Source: Gordonia neofelifaecis NRRL B-59395 (GTDB lineage Bacteria; Actinomycetota; Actinomycetes; Mycobacteriales; Mycobacteriaceae). From it: a stretch of 64,000 nt of DNA. Each line of letters begins with the position of its first letter. The first letter of the stretch is position 1. Both the position numbers and the translations under genes were made by a program. Below the pieces are notes generated by a model. It saw nothing but the letters and a program-made list of their open reading frames with translations. It had not been told where the DNA came from and did no database searches. Below are positions 52,249 to 60,690 of the stretch, piece by piece. The stretch spans positions 1 to 64,000 of the forward strand of contig NZ_AEUD01000009.1 in NCBI RefSeq assembly GCF_000192435.1, read 5' to 3'.

Positions 52249-54330
52249 ATGGCCCCTCGGCGAATCGTCCGCGTCGTCCTGCCCGCCGCAATCGTCCTGA
52301 TCTGGCTCGTCATCGGCGGGCTCACCGGGCCGTTGTCCGGCAAGCTGTCGACGGTCACGACCGACGACGCGAGCGCCTTCCTTCCGCAGTCCGCGGAGTC
52401 GACACGCGTCGCCGAGGAGTTGCCCGCGTTCACCGACACCGGGTACTTCCCCGCGATCGTCGTCGCCGAGAAGAGCACCCCGATGACGGACGCCGACCGC
52501 GACTTCGTGGTCGGCGCCGTCGCACCGCTGGCGGGGACCGAGGGCTTCGGCGGGCAGTTCTCGCCCGCCCTTCCGTCCGCCGACGGCGAGGCGGTCCAGC
52601 TGTTCGTTCCGGTGTCGACCGAGGCGAAACCGAAGGACCAGATCGCCGAGCTCACGGATGCACTCGCGAATCCGCCGCCCGGGGTCAGCGTGGCGATCAC
52701 CGGGCCTGCGGCACAGGCCGCCGACCTCTCGAACGCCTTCGCGGGGATCGACGGCATCCTGCTGTTGGTCGCGGGCGCGGTGGTGCTGCTGATTCTGATC
52801 GTCGTGTACCGCTCGCCGATCCTGCCGTTCGTCGTCCTGCTCTCGGCGATCTTCGCGCTCGCCCTCGCCTCCGGAGTGGTCTACGGTCTCGCGAAGGCCG
52901 GCGTCCTCGAGCTCAACGGTCAGAGCCAGGGCATCCTGTTCATCCTGGTCTTCGGCGCGGCGACCGACTACGCGCTGCTGCTGGTCGCGCGCTACCGGGA
53001 GGCGCTCGCCGACGAGCCCGATGCCCGCGACGCGCTGCGGACGGCGTGGCGCGCGACGATCCCGCCGATCACCGCTTCGGCCGCGACCGTGATCCTTGGT
53101 GTGCTGTGCCTGCTGTTGTCGGACCTGAACTCGAACCGGAGCCTCGGCCCGATCGCGGCGCTGGGCATCGCCGCGTCGTTCCTGGCGTCGATCACTTTCC
53201 TGCCCGCGATGCTCGCGCTCATCGGCCGGTCGGCGTTCTGGCCCCGAGTCCCGGACACCGAGGGCGGTTCTGCTCACCGCATCTGGCAGCGGGTGGCCGC
53301 GTTCGTCGCGCGGTCGCCGCGCCGGGTGTGGGCGGGAACGCTGGTGGTGCTGGTGATCGGTGCGGCGTTCGCCCCCGCCTTCCGGTCCGACGGCGTCTCG
53401 ACCGACGACTTCTTCCTCGGTGAGGCGGCCTCGGTGACGGGGTCGGAGATGCACGCACGGCACTTCGACGCGGGCTCCGGGACGCCGACCTGGGTGACCG
53501 TGAACCAGGACTCGGCGACGACCGTGGCCGACCAGATACGAGCGGTCGACGGCGTCGCCGCCGCCGAGGTCCTCGCCGACGACCGAGGACCGGTGACGCA
53601 CGACGGCCGTCGGGCCGTTCAGGTGACACTGTCCGACGATCCGGACTCGCTGGCCGCCCAGGACACGATCGTCGACATCCGTTCGACGGCGCATGCGGTG
53701 CCGGGCGCCGACGCACTGGTCGGCGGTGGCACGGCCGTCGACCTCGACACCCGGATCAGCGCCCGCCACGATCGCAATCTGATCATCCCGGTGGTGCTGC
53801 TCGTCGTCCTGGCCGTGTTGATCGTCCTACTGCGCAGCCTGCTCGCCCCGTTGATGCTGTTGGCGACCACGGTGCTGTCGTTCGGGACCGCGCTCGGAGT
53901 GGCCGCTCTCCTGTTCAACGGCCCGTTCGGCTTCCCGGGCGCCGATCCGGTGGTGCCGCTGTTCGCCTTCGTCTTCCTGGTCGCGCTGGGGATCGACTAC
54001 AACATCTTCCTGATGACCCGAGCACGCGAGGAGGCTCAGCGGCACGGCACACGCGACGGCATGCTCCGCGCACTGACGAGCACGGGCGGCGTCATCAGCG
54101 CCGCTGGTCTGGTGCTCGCCGCGACGTTCAGCGCGCTGGCGGTGATCCCGCTGCTGTTCCTCGCGCAGGTCGCGTTCCTCGTCGCGTTCGGCGTCCTGGT
54201 CGACACGCTGGTCGTGCGGTCGTTGCTGGTGCCCGCGCTGACTCTGGACGTCGGGCCGCGCATCTGGTGGCCTGGGCGGCCGGACGCGTCGTCGCCCGGC
54301 GGTCCGTCGGCCGATCAGCCCGCCCGGTAG
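52249..54330 (+). CDS. MMPL family transporter (YdfJ-type)
   Basis: The 693-residue protein has twelve helices in two repeats. The proton-relay-like motifs are FGAATDYALLLVARYREAL and LGIDYNIFLMTRAREEA. It lacks the long porter loops and C-tail of MmpL3, fitting YdfJ-like small MMPL proteins. The substrate is unknown; lipids or drugs are likely. It overlaps the DHFR-like gene by 16 bp, convergent. Confidence 0.88.
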   Translation: MAPRRIVRVVLPAAIVLIWLVIGGLTGPLSGKLSTVTTDDASAFLPQSAESTRVAEELPAFTDTGYFPAIVVAEKSTPMTDADRDFVVGAVAPLAGTEGFGGQFSPALPSADGEAVQLFVPVSTEAKPKDQIAELTDALANPPPGVSVAITGPAAQAADLSNAFAGIDGILLLVAGAVVLLILIVVYRSPILPFVVLLSAIFALALASGVVYGLAKAGVLELNGQSQGILFILVFGAATDYALLLVARYREALADEPDARDALRTAWRATIPPITASAATVILGVLCLLLSDLNSNRSLGPIAALGIAASFLASITFLPAMLALIGRSAFWPRVPDTEGGSAHRIWQRVAAFVARSPRRVWAGTLVVLVIGAAFAPAFRSDGVSTDDFFLGEAASVTGSEMHARHFDAGSGTPTWVTVNQDSATTVADQIRAVDGVAAAEVLADDRGPVTHDGRRAVQVTLSDDPDSLAAQDTIVDIRSTAHAVPGADALVGGGTAVDLDTRISARHDRNLIIPVVLLVVLAVLIVLLRSLLAPLMLLATTVLSFGTALGVAALLFNGPFGFPGADPVVPLFAFVFLVALGIDYNIFLMTRAREEAQRHGTRDGMLRALTSTGGVISAAGLVLAATFSALAVIPLLFLAQVAFLVAFGVLVDTLVVRSLLVPALTLDVGPRIWWPGRPDASSPGGPSADQPAR

Positions 54331-54872
54331 TGCAGATACGCGGTGTCGCCGAAGGTCCGGTGTTCGACGAGCCGGAGGTCGAGCCGAGCGTCGTCGGGCA
54401 GCGCGCGCAACCCGCCGCCGACGATCTTCGGCACCACGAAGAAGCGGTAGTCGTCCACCATCCCCGCGCGGATCGCCGCGGCGGCGGTCGTGGGACCGAA
54501 GATCTCCACCTCGCCCGAGGCGTCCCGGACGATGCCCGCCAGCTCCGAAATGCTCAGGTGCGGAATCAGCCGGGTCCCCGACCCGAGGTCGTCGTCGATC
54601 AGCGTCGACGACACGACCACCCGCTCGATCGCCTGCCAGCGCCGGGCGAACTCACGCTCCTCCGAACTCCACGAACCGTCGGCCGGCTCGTTCTCCCAGT
54701 ACGTCATCAGGAGGTACGTGTTGCGGCCGAGGATCTCCGTCGACACCGGCCCCATGCGTTCGACGTGGAAGGCGAACACCTCGTCGCCCGGCGCCGACCA
54801 CTGGAAGTCGCCGCTCGCGTCGGCGACGTAGCCGTCGAGCGAGACGGTCGCCGTGTAGGTCAGTGTTCCCAT
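54315..54872 (-). CDS. Dihydrofolate reductase family protein (RibD C-terminal fold)
   Basis: The 185-residue protein has the DHFR-like start LTYTATVSLDGYVA, the FGPTTAAAAIRAGMVDDYRFFVVP strand and LVEHRTFGDTAYLHYR end typical of RibD_C proteins. It is a stand-alone reductase of unknown substrate in the YwjB/YyaP group. The start ATG 54872 is set by the family N-terminus; the longer open frame upstream is not similar to the family. Confidence 0.85.
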   Translation of the reverse strand: MGTLTYTATVSLDGYVADASGDFQWSAPGDEVFAFHVERMGPVSTEILGRNTYLLMTYWENEPADGSWSSEEREFARRWQAIERVVVSSTLIDDDLGSGTRLIPHLSISELAGIVRDASGEVEIFGPTTAAAAIRAGMVDDYRFFVVPKIVGGGLRALPDDARLDLRLVEHRTFGDTAYLHYRAG

Positions 54873-55038
54873 GATGTGTCCGATCTGCGGTGAGGTCGTC
54901 GAGATGCCTGCGTCCTTCACGCTATCGGCGCCCTCGACCGACGTCGAGCCCGCGCAGTCGCGCCAATCCCCTTCCGACCGCACCGCAACGAACTAGCGTC
55001 ACGACTATCCATCGGATCGACTTCGGAAGTGATTCATC

Positions 55039-55995
55039 GTGACTGCGACATCTTCAGAATCGGCCGCGCGCCAAGGATTCACCTCGCTCCGGGCGGGCGG
55101 GATGAACTGGCAGTCGTTCCCGCTCCGACTGTTCACCAAGGGCAACGCGAAGACCTGGGACCCGGCCTCGATCGACTTCTCGCAGGACGCTCTCGACTGG
55201 GCCGGCCTGACCGACGATCAGCGCCGGAGCGCCACCTACCTGGTCTCGCAGTTCGTCGCGGGTGAGGAGGCGGTCACCGAGGACATCCGCCCGTTCATGA
55301 ACGCGATGTCCGCCGAGGACAGGTTCGGCGACGAGATGTACCTGGCGCAGTTCTGCCTCGACGAGGCCAAACACGCGCAGGGGTTCCGCCTGTGGATGGA
55401 CGCGGTGGGCCTCACCGAGGACCTCCACCCCTACGTCGCCGAGAACCCCTTCTATCGCGAGCTGTTCTACGAGCAGCTGCCGCAGGCGCTGCGCATCCTG
55501 AACACCGACCCGTCGCCGGTGAACCAGGTCCGCGCAAGCGTCACCTACAACCACGTGATCGAGGGCAGCCTCGCGCTCACCGGGTACTACGCGTGGCGCC
55601 GGATCTGCGTCGAGTCGGAGATCCTGCCGGGGATGCAGCAGTTGATCGGCAGCATCGCCGAGGACGAGACCCGGCACATGGCGTGGGGGACGTTCACCTG
55701 CCGCCGACACGTCGCCGCCGACGACTCCCTGTGGCAGGTGGTCACCGACCGTTTCGGCGAGCTGGTCCCCCTGGCGATGGGGATGATCAAGTGGGTCGAC
55801 GGGCAGTTCGACGAGGCGCCGTTCGGCATCGACAACGACGTCTTCCTGACGTATGCCGCCGATCGCGCGCAGCGGAGACTGCACGCGATCGAATCCGCGC
55901 GCGGTCGCCCGGTCGAGGAGATCGACGTCGACTACAGCCCCGTGACCTTGGAGGAGCACTTCAACGCGGAGGACGAGGCGTCGCTCGGCAACTGA
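55039..55995 (+). CDS. R2-like ligand-binding oxidase (R2lox)
   Basis: The 318-residue ferritin-like protein matches M. tuberculosis R2lox (Rv0233) with an 8-residue offset: Glu76, Glu109, His112, Glu175, Glu210 and His213 are the six metal ligands. Val79 and Tyr170 are the pair that form the characteristic ether cross-link. It binds a Mn/Fe centre and a fatty-acid-like ligand and is not a true ribonucleotide reductase subunit. GTG 55039 is the start. A strong hairpin follows the stop. Confidence 0.93.
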   Translation: MTATSSESAARQGFTSLRAGGMNWQSFPLRLFTKGNAKTWDPASIDFSQDALDWAGLTDDQRRSATYLVSQFVAGEEAVTEDIRPFMNAMSAEDRFGDEMYLAQFCLDEAKHAQGFRLWMDAVGLTEDLHPYVAENPFYRELFYEQLPQALRILNTDPSPVNQVRASVTYNHVIEGSLALTGYYAWRRICVESEILPGMQQLIGSIAEDETRHMAWGTFTCRRHVAADDSLWQVVTDRFGELVPLAMGMIKWVDGQFDEAPFGIDNDVFLTYAADRAQRRLHAIESARGRPVEEIDVDYSPVTLEEHFNAEDEASLGN

Positions 55996-56010
55996 TCGAC
56001 CAGACGAGAG

Positions 56011-56053
56011 AAGTGTCGAGCAATCGACCCCGAGGATCGATTGCTCGACACTT
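56011..56053. terminator. Long perfect hairpin terminator
   Basis: AAGTGTCGAGCAATCGA (56011-56027) pairs perfectly with 56037-56053 (17 bp), followed by TTCTT. It separates convergent R2lox and Ldt genes. Confidence 0.85.
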
Positions 56054-56074
56054 TCTTCGAGGGCGGGACGCCGC

Positions 56075-57232
56075 CTACGCGTTGCCCGCCTTCCACTGGT
56101 CCCAGGTGAGTTCCCAGTCGCCGTAGGTGTCCCACACCGGCAGCGGCGGGCCGCCGGAGTTGGTGATCTCGACGACGTCGCCGAGACCGAAGTGGTCGAA
56201 CATCCACTGCGAATCGGCGGGGCTGAGGTTCACGCAGCCGTGCGAGACGTTCGAGGAGCCCTGCTGTCCCACCGACCACGGCGCCGAGTGCACGAACTCG
56301 CCGTCGTTCGAGATCCGCAGGTCGTTGTAGACGGTCTCCTTGTAGTAGCCGGGATCGCCCTGGCAGACACCGAAGGTGCACGAGTCCATCACGGTCACGG
56401 CGGCCTTCTCGGAGATGACATGGGGACCGGTGTGCGACGGGTTGTTCGGCTCGCCGAGGCTCATCGGCATCTGCTTGACCTGCTCTCCGTTGTGGAACAC
56501 GGTCAGCAGTTCGGTGGCACCGTCGGCCTTCGCGACCCAGGAGTCGTGAACGGTGTAGTCGACGGCGTTGTCCTCGGCGCCGTACACGCCGTCGCCCAGA
56601 TCGACGCCGTAGACGTCGGCCTCCATGTGGATCTTGGTCCCGGGCTTCCAGTACTCGGGGCCGCGGTAATGCACGTTCTGGTCGTCGACCCAGTACCAGG
56701 CGCCGGGCTGCGCCGGCGTGGTGGTGACCTTGAGGTGCTTCTCCACCTCGGCCTTGTTCTGCACGGGCTTGGTGAACTGGAAGACGAGCGGCTGGCCGAC
56801 GCCGATCCCCACATCGGAGACCACGTCGGGCGACGGGACGACGTTGGCGTACGCGGTGTCGTCCGGGCTGATGGTGGTGACGGTGAAGGACTTGGTGGTC
56901 GGCTTCTTGTCACTGTTCACCGCAGTCGCGGCGACGGTGTACGTCCCGCCGTAGCCGAGGTCCTCGGATGTGGTCCAGTGCGTCGCGTTCGCGTCGAGCT
57001 TGCCGTCGACCTTCTTGCCGCCCGCGTTGGTCACCGTCACGGTGGTGAGCGTGCCGCCGGTCGCGTCGACGACGATCGGCGTCGTCGGATTGATCGGCTT
57101 GCCGTTGGCCACCGGGACCGCCACTGCGGCCGGAGGCGCCGGCGGCGCCGATTCGGTGCCGCTGCAGGCCGCGATCACCATCGCCACGCCGATCAGGCAT
57201 GACACCAGGATCGCGGAGTTACGTCGAATCAC
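56075..57232 (-). CDS. L,D-transpeptidase lipoprotein (LdtMt2-like)
   Basis: The 385-residue protein has a lipoprotein signal with lipobox VIAAC, two immunoglobulin-like domains, and a YkuD catalytic domain. The active-site motif is SHGCVNLS with His331 and Cys333. It forms 3-3 cross-links in peptidoglycan, resistant to most beta-lactams. The layout resembles M. tuberculosis LdtMt2 (Rv2518c). A proline-rich linker follows the lipidated cysteine. Confidence 0.93.
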   Translation of the reverse strand: MIRRNSAILVSCLIGVAMVIAACSGTESAPPAPPAAVAVPVANGKPINPTTPIVVDATGGTLTTVTVTNAGGKKVDGKLDANATHWTTSEDLGYGGTYTVAATAVNSDKKPTTKSFTVTTISPDDTAYANVVPSPDVVSDVGIGVGQPLVFQFTKPVQNKAEVEKHLKVTTTPAQPGAWYWVDDQNVHYRGPEYWKPGTKIHMEADVYGVDLGDGVYGAEDNAVDYTVHDSWVAKADGATELLTVFHNGEQVKQMPMSLGEPNNPSHTGPHVISEKAAVTVMDSCTFGVCQGDPGYYKETVYNDLRISNDGEFVHSAPWSVGQQGSSNVSHGCVNLSPADSQWMFDHFGLGDVVEITNSGGPPLPVWDTYGDWELTWDQWKAGNA

Positions 57233-57304
57233 TGTCTATCCCCTCGAGTGCCAGAGAGCGGCGCCCGTGCACCACTCGACAATTCTCCACCGAGTTCCTG
57301 TGAA

Positions 57305-57616
57305 TCAGCGCGACGATTTATCAGCGAGGGCCAGTGCCGCGGCAGTCGTACCCGCGGCGGCACCCGTCACGACCAGCACGGACGGCCATGCACCGAGCTT
57401 CTTCGCGAGGGGATGTGAGATTCCGAACGCACCGAGGTACGTCACAGACAAGGCACTCGTAACGACCGGACCACGTCGCAGCCAGCTGCGGCCGGCCCCG
57501 ATGCCCGCCGCCGCGAGAACGGCGCCGCCGGCCGGGCGGACTCCGGAATAGCGGGCGGTGGCGAAGCCGCCGATCAGACCTGCGGTGACGAGTGGAACTG
57601 AGACATCGATCTTCAC
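57305..57616 (-). CDS. Small glycine/alanine-rich membrane protein
   Basis: The 103-residue protein has about three hydrophobic segments (VPLVTAGLIGGFATARYSG, GGAVLAAAGIGAGRSWL, LVVTGAAAGTTAAALALA). GTG 57616 has a GGTGAGC site; the longer frame is unlikely. It is divergent from the hydrolase gene across a KstR box and could share that operator. Function unknown. Confidence 0.7.
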   Translation of the reverse strand: MKIDVSVPLVTAGLIGGFATARYSGVRPAGGAVLAAAGIGAGRSWLRRGPVVTSALSVTYLGAFGISHPLAKKLGAWPSVLVVTGAAAGTTAAALALADKSSR

Positions 57617-57644
57617 GCTCACCAGGATACGACTATCCATAAAC

Positions 57645-57658
57645 TAGAACACGTTCTA
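57645..57658. promoter_or_regulatory. KstR operator
   Basis: TAGAACACGTTCTA fits the KstR consensus TNNAACNNGTTNNA exactly. It lies 12 bp before the hydrolase ATG and 29 bp from the divergent GTG. KstR represses sterol-catabolic genes until a cholesterol-derived CoA ester binds. Confidence 0.8.
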
Positions 57659-57669
57659 TTGTGGTCGGC

Positions 57670-58527
57670 ATGGACGTGACTTACGAGGGAACCAAGCGCG
57701 AGATCAGCACCGACGAGGGCGTCATCCGCTACCACGAGGCCGGCGAGCACAACGACGACGTGCTGATCCTGCTGCACGGTTCGGGTCCCGGGGTCAACGG
57801 CTGGCGCAACTACCGCGGCAATCTCGGGTACTTCGCCGAGACGCATCACTGCTACATCGTCGAGTTCCCCGGCTTCGGCGTCTCCGATCCGGTCGACGGC
57901 CACCCGGTGCTCACCGCGGGCGCCGCGGTCATCCGGTTCATGGACGCCCTCGGGATCTCATCGGCCGCGATGATCGGCAACTCGATGGGCGGCGTGGTCG
58001 GCGTCAATCTCGCGATCAAGCACCCCGATCGCGTCGAGAAGCTGGTGACCATCGGCGGCGTGGGCCCGAACGTCTTCAGCTCCAGTCCCTCCGAGGGCAT
58101 CCGGTTGCTGCAGGAGTTCACCGACGCCCCCGACCGTGACAAGTTGGTCCGCTGGCTGAACTCGATGGTCTACGACCGCGCCCTCGTCACCGAGGAACTC
58201 ATCGAGGAGCGGTGGGCGGCGGCGAGCGACCCGGCCGCACAGAAGACGGCGGCGATGATGTACGGCTCCAAGGCATTCGAGATGATGCAGCAGTTCATGG
58301 CCAACTCGGACACTCCGCCCTACTGGTCGCTCATGCACCTGGTGAAGTGCCCGACCCTGCTGACGTGGGGACGCGACGATCGCGTGAGCCCGCCGGACAT
58401 GTCGATGGTCCCGATGCGCCTGATCCCCGACGCCGAACTCCACGTGTTCCCGAAGTGCGGTCACTGGGTGATGATCGAGGCGAAGGACGCCTTCGAATCA
58501 TCCGTCCGCGCCTTCCTGTCTCGGTAG
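57670..58527 (+). CDS. Meta-cleavage-product (C-C) hydrolase, HsaD-like
   Basis: The 285-residue alpha/beta hydrolase has the LHGSGPGVNGWRNYRG oxyanion region, Ser105 in GNSMGG, acid Asp237 in GRDDRV and His265 in GHWV. The pattern is that of C-C hydrolases such as HsaD, which cleaves a ring-opened steroid intermediate. Sequence is clearly diverged from HsaD, so the exact substrate differs or the assignment is approximate. A perfect KstR box supports a sterol-linked role. GTG 57661 is an alternative start. Confidence 0.82.
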   Translation: MDVTYEGTKREISTDEGVIRYHEAGEHNDDVLILLHGSGPGVNGWRNYRGNLGYFAETHHCYIVEFPGFGVSDPVDGHPVLTAGAAVIRFMDALGISSAAMIGNSMGGVVGVNLAIKHPDRVEKLVTIGGVGPNVFSSSPSEGIRLLQEFTDAPDRDKLVRWLNSMVYDRALVTEELIEERWAAASDPAAQKTAAMMYGSKAFEMMQQFMANSDTPPYWSLMHLVKCPTLLTWGRDDRVSPPDMSMVPMRLIPDAELHVFPKCGHWVMIEAKDAFESSVRAFLSR

Positions 58528-58540
58528 CTCGCAGGCGGTC

Positions 58541-59155
58541 TCATCCCCGCGCCGCGATGACCGCGGGGGCGAGGACCGACGCGAGGTCGTCGGCGACGTC
58601 GGAGTCGGCGTCCGCGTCGGGCGGCATGGCGACGTAGCTGAGCGCCATGCGGGTGATCATCCGCGCGATACGACCGGCGGTCGCCTGATCGACGGCGACC
58701 CAGGACTCGACGAGGATCACTTCCAGCCGGGCGCTGGCAGCGCTGATGATCGGCGCGGCATCGGTGGTGATGAGCTTGAGCAGATCGGGTTTCGCCTCGC
58801 CCGACAGCAGCGACTGGATCAGCGGATCGTCCGCGGCACTGGCGAAGAAGGCCGCGAACCCCGACCGCAGCGCACCGGTCACGTCGTCGACGTTCGCGTC
58901 GATCGCGATGCCGATCTCGGTCGTGAACTCGTCGGCGAGGCGCAGCGCGTACGCCTGCGACAGTCCGGCCCGCGACGCGAACTCGTTGTAGACGGTCTGC
59001 CTGCTGACCCCCGCCTGCTTGGCGACGTCGGCCATCGTCACCCGCGCCCAGTCCTTCTCCCGCAGAAGGGTCCGCAGGCCGTCGAGCAGCGTCGTGCGAA
59101 GCAGTTGCTTGCTCGCTTCGGCGAAGCTCGGCGTGGACTGGGCGGGGGCACTCAC
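58541..59155 (-). CDS. alkU: TetR family regulator of alk operon
   Basis: The 204-residue protein has the TetR HTH (WARVTMADVAKQAGVSRQTVYNEFASR) and a ligand-binding domain. It is the last gene of the alkB-rubA-rubA-rubB unit, overlapping rubB by GTGA, the position of AlkU/AlkX regulators in Gordonia and Rhodococcus. Such regulators respond to fatty acids or their products and repress alkB. The symbol rests on position. Confidence 0.85.
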   Translation of the reverse strand: MSAPAQSTPSFAEASKQLLRTTLLDGLRTLLREKDWARVTMADVAKQAGVSRQTVYNEFASRAGLSQAYALRLADEFTTEIGIAIDANVDDVTGALRSGFAAFFASAADDPLIQSLLSGEAKPDLLKLITTDAAPIISAASARLEVILVESWVAVDQATAGRIARMITRMALSYVAMPPDADADSDVADDLASVLAPAVIAARG

Positions 59156-60336
59156 ACCGTCGAGCCTAGCGCTGCCGCGATCTCCGCACGGCAGTCCCGA
59201 GCCGCCGCGGCCCGGCCCACGGTCACCGCTCCCACCAGCTCGCCGTCGACGACGGTGCGGACCGTCGCGTCACCGTCGGCGATCGAACCGTCGACGATCA
59301 CCTCGCCGTCGACTGTGGGCCAGCCGACCATCTGGATGTTGACGCCGTACTGCATGGTCCAGGCCCGCGGGACCTCGACGAACGGCGCGGCCGGCTCTCC
59401 GGCGAACGACGCGAGCACCGACTTCGCGACCGCCTTGCCCTGGTCGGTGGCACCGAACCAGTGCTCGCCGCGCGCGGGCTCGCCGGTCCGCAGATCCGGC
59501 AGCGCCGCGGCGTCGCCCGCCGCGAAGATCCCGGGGACGTCGGTGGCGAGCGCATGGTCGACGACGACGCCCGCCGCACAGGTCGACGCACCCGCGGCGG
59601 CGGCCAGCGCGATGTCGGGGGCCGCCCCGATCGCGGCGACCACCGTGCCCACCAGCTGCGCACCGTCCGAGAGCTGCACGCGCCGCGCGGTGGCCGAGTC
59701 CGCGGGCGACTCCGTGCGGAGCCAGACTCCGTTCGCCGTGTGCAGGGTCGCGAGATAGTCGGAGACCACGGGCGGCACCACCCGCGCGGCGACTCGGTGG
59801 CCGGCTTCGACCACCGTTGCGAGCAGACCGTGCGAGGCGGCGGACGCGGCCAGCTCGAGTCCGATCAGTCCCCCGCCGATCACGACGAGCCGCTGCGACT
59901 CGGTCACGCCGTCGCGGATCGCGAGGGCGTCGTCTCGGGTCCGCAACGTCGGCACCTGATCGTCGAGCCAGGCCGGCCGCACCGGCTGTCCGCCGGTCGC
60001 GAGGATCAGCGCCCGATAGTCGAGGACGTCGCCGTCGTCGAGCTCGACCGTCCGGTCCTCGGGGTCCACTGCGATGACGCGGACGCCGACTCGGACGTCG
60101 ATGCTCTTCGCTTCCCAGAAGTCCGGCTTCTGGAGGGCGATCCGCGGTTCCGACAGATCGGCGGCCAGCAGGTCCTTCGACAACGCGGTCCGACGGTACG
60201 GCAGGCCGGGCTCGGCTCCGATCAGCGTGACCGGACCGTCGAACCCCTCGGCTCGCAGCGTCGCCGCCGCGGTCGTTCCGGCGGTCCCGGTGCCGACGAT
60301 GACCACTCCCGCGCCGCGCCCGGCCTCCCCGGTCAT
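59152..60336 (-). CDS. rubB: Rubredoxin reductase (NAD(P)H/FAD)
   Basis: The 394-residue flavoprotein has FAD loop [16 protein letters not shown], second dinucleotide loop [14 protein letters not shown], and the FAD-contacting [10 protein letters not shown]. It passes electrons from NAD(P)H to rubredoxin for AlkB. ATG 60336 overlaps the rubredoxin stop by ATGA. Order and spacing fit alkB-rubA1-rubA2-rubB operons. Confidence 0.9.
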   Translation of the reverse strand: MTGEAGRGAGVVIVGTGTAGTTAAATLRAEGFDGPVTLIGAEPGLPYRRTALSKDLLAADLSEPRIALQKPDFWEAKSIDVRVGVRVIAVDPEDRTVELDDGDVLDYRALILATGGQPVRPAWLDDQVPTLRTRDDALAIRDGVTESQRLVVIGGGLIGLELAASAASHGLLATVVEAGHRVAARVVPPVVSDYLATLHTANGVWLRTESPADSATARRVQLSDGAQLVGTVVAAIGAAPDIALAAAAGASTCAAGVVVDHALATDVPGIFAAGDAAALPDLRTGEPARGEHWFGATDQGKAVAKSVLASFAGEPAAPFVEVPRAWTMQYGVNIQMVGWPTVDGEVIVDGSIADGDATVRTVVDGELVGAVTVGRAAAARDCRAEIAAALGSTV

Positions 60337-60521
60337 GAGCGCGCGACCTCGACCATCTCGAAATCGGCCTTGGCGGCACCGCAGTCGGGGCAGCTCCAGT
60401 CGTCGGGGATGTCGTCCCAGCGGGTGCCGGGTTCGATGCCGTCCTCCGGCCAGCCCTCGGCTTCGTCGTACTCGAATCCGCACTGCATGCAGCGGAAGAG
60501 TCTGTAGTCGGCGGTGGTCAT
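60333..60521 (-). CDS. rubA2: Rubredoxin (AlkG2/RubA2 type)
   Basis: The 62-residue protein has the iron ligands in CMQCG and CPDCG around the conserved [13 protein letters not shown] core. [19 protein letters not shown] matches the electron-transferring AlkG2-type. It starts at ATG 60521, just before the stop of the preceding rubredoxin at 60523. It carries electrons from RubB to AlkB. Confidence 0.9.
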   Translation of the reverse strand: MTTADYRLFRCMQCGFEYDEAEGWPEDGIEPGTRWDDIPDDWSCPDCGAAKADFEMVEVARS

Positions 60522-60522
60522 G

Positions 60523-60690
60523 TCATCGTCCAATCAGTTCGAAGTCGATCTTCTCGCGGACCCCGCAGTCGGGGCAGGCCCAGTCGTCGGGGATGTCGGT
60601 CCAGGCAGTGCCGGCAGGGAATCCCTCGCGTGGGGCTCCCGTCGCCTCGTCGTACACGTAGTCGCACACCTCGCAGCGGTAGGAGCTCAT
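60523..60690 (-). CDS. rubA1: Rubredoxin (AlkG1/RubA1 type)
   Basis: The 55-residue protein has [10 protein letters not shown] and [13 protein letters not shown], the AlkG1-type pattern. It overlaps the alkB stop by ATGA. In alkane systems this type is often unable to replace AlkG2, and its role is less clear. It is short and easily missed. Confidence 0.9.
   Translation of the reverse strand: MSSYRCEVCDYVYDEATGAPREGFPAGTAWTDIPDDWACPDCGVREKIDFELIGR

Noticed and set aside
50143..53769. 1208-residue open frame on the minus strand
   Set aside because: It runs antiparallel to the M13 peptidase and MMPL genes, is rich in Arg/Asp/Gly/Val with no motif, and is a high-GC shadow.
55039..55995. Ribonucleotide reductase beta subunit (NrdB/NrdF)
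   Set aside because: The ligand spacing and Val79/Tyr170 pair match R2lox, and no alpha subunit gene is nearby.
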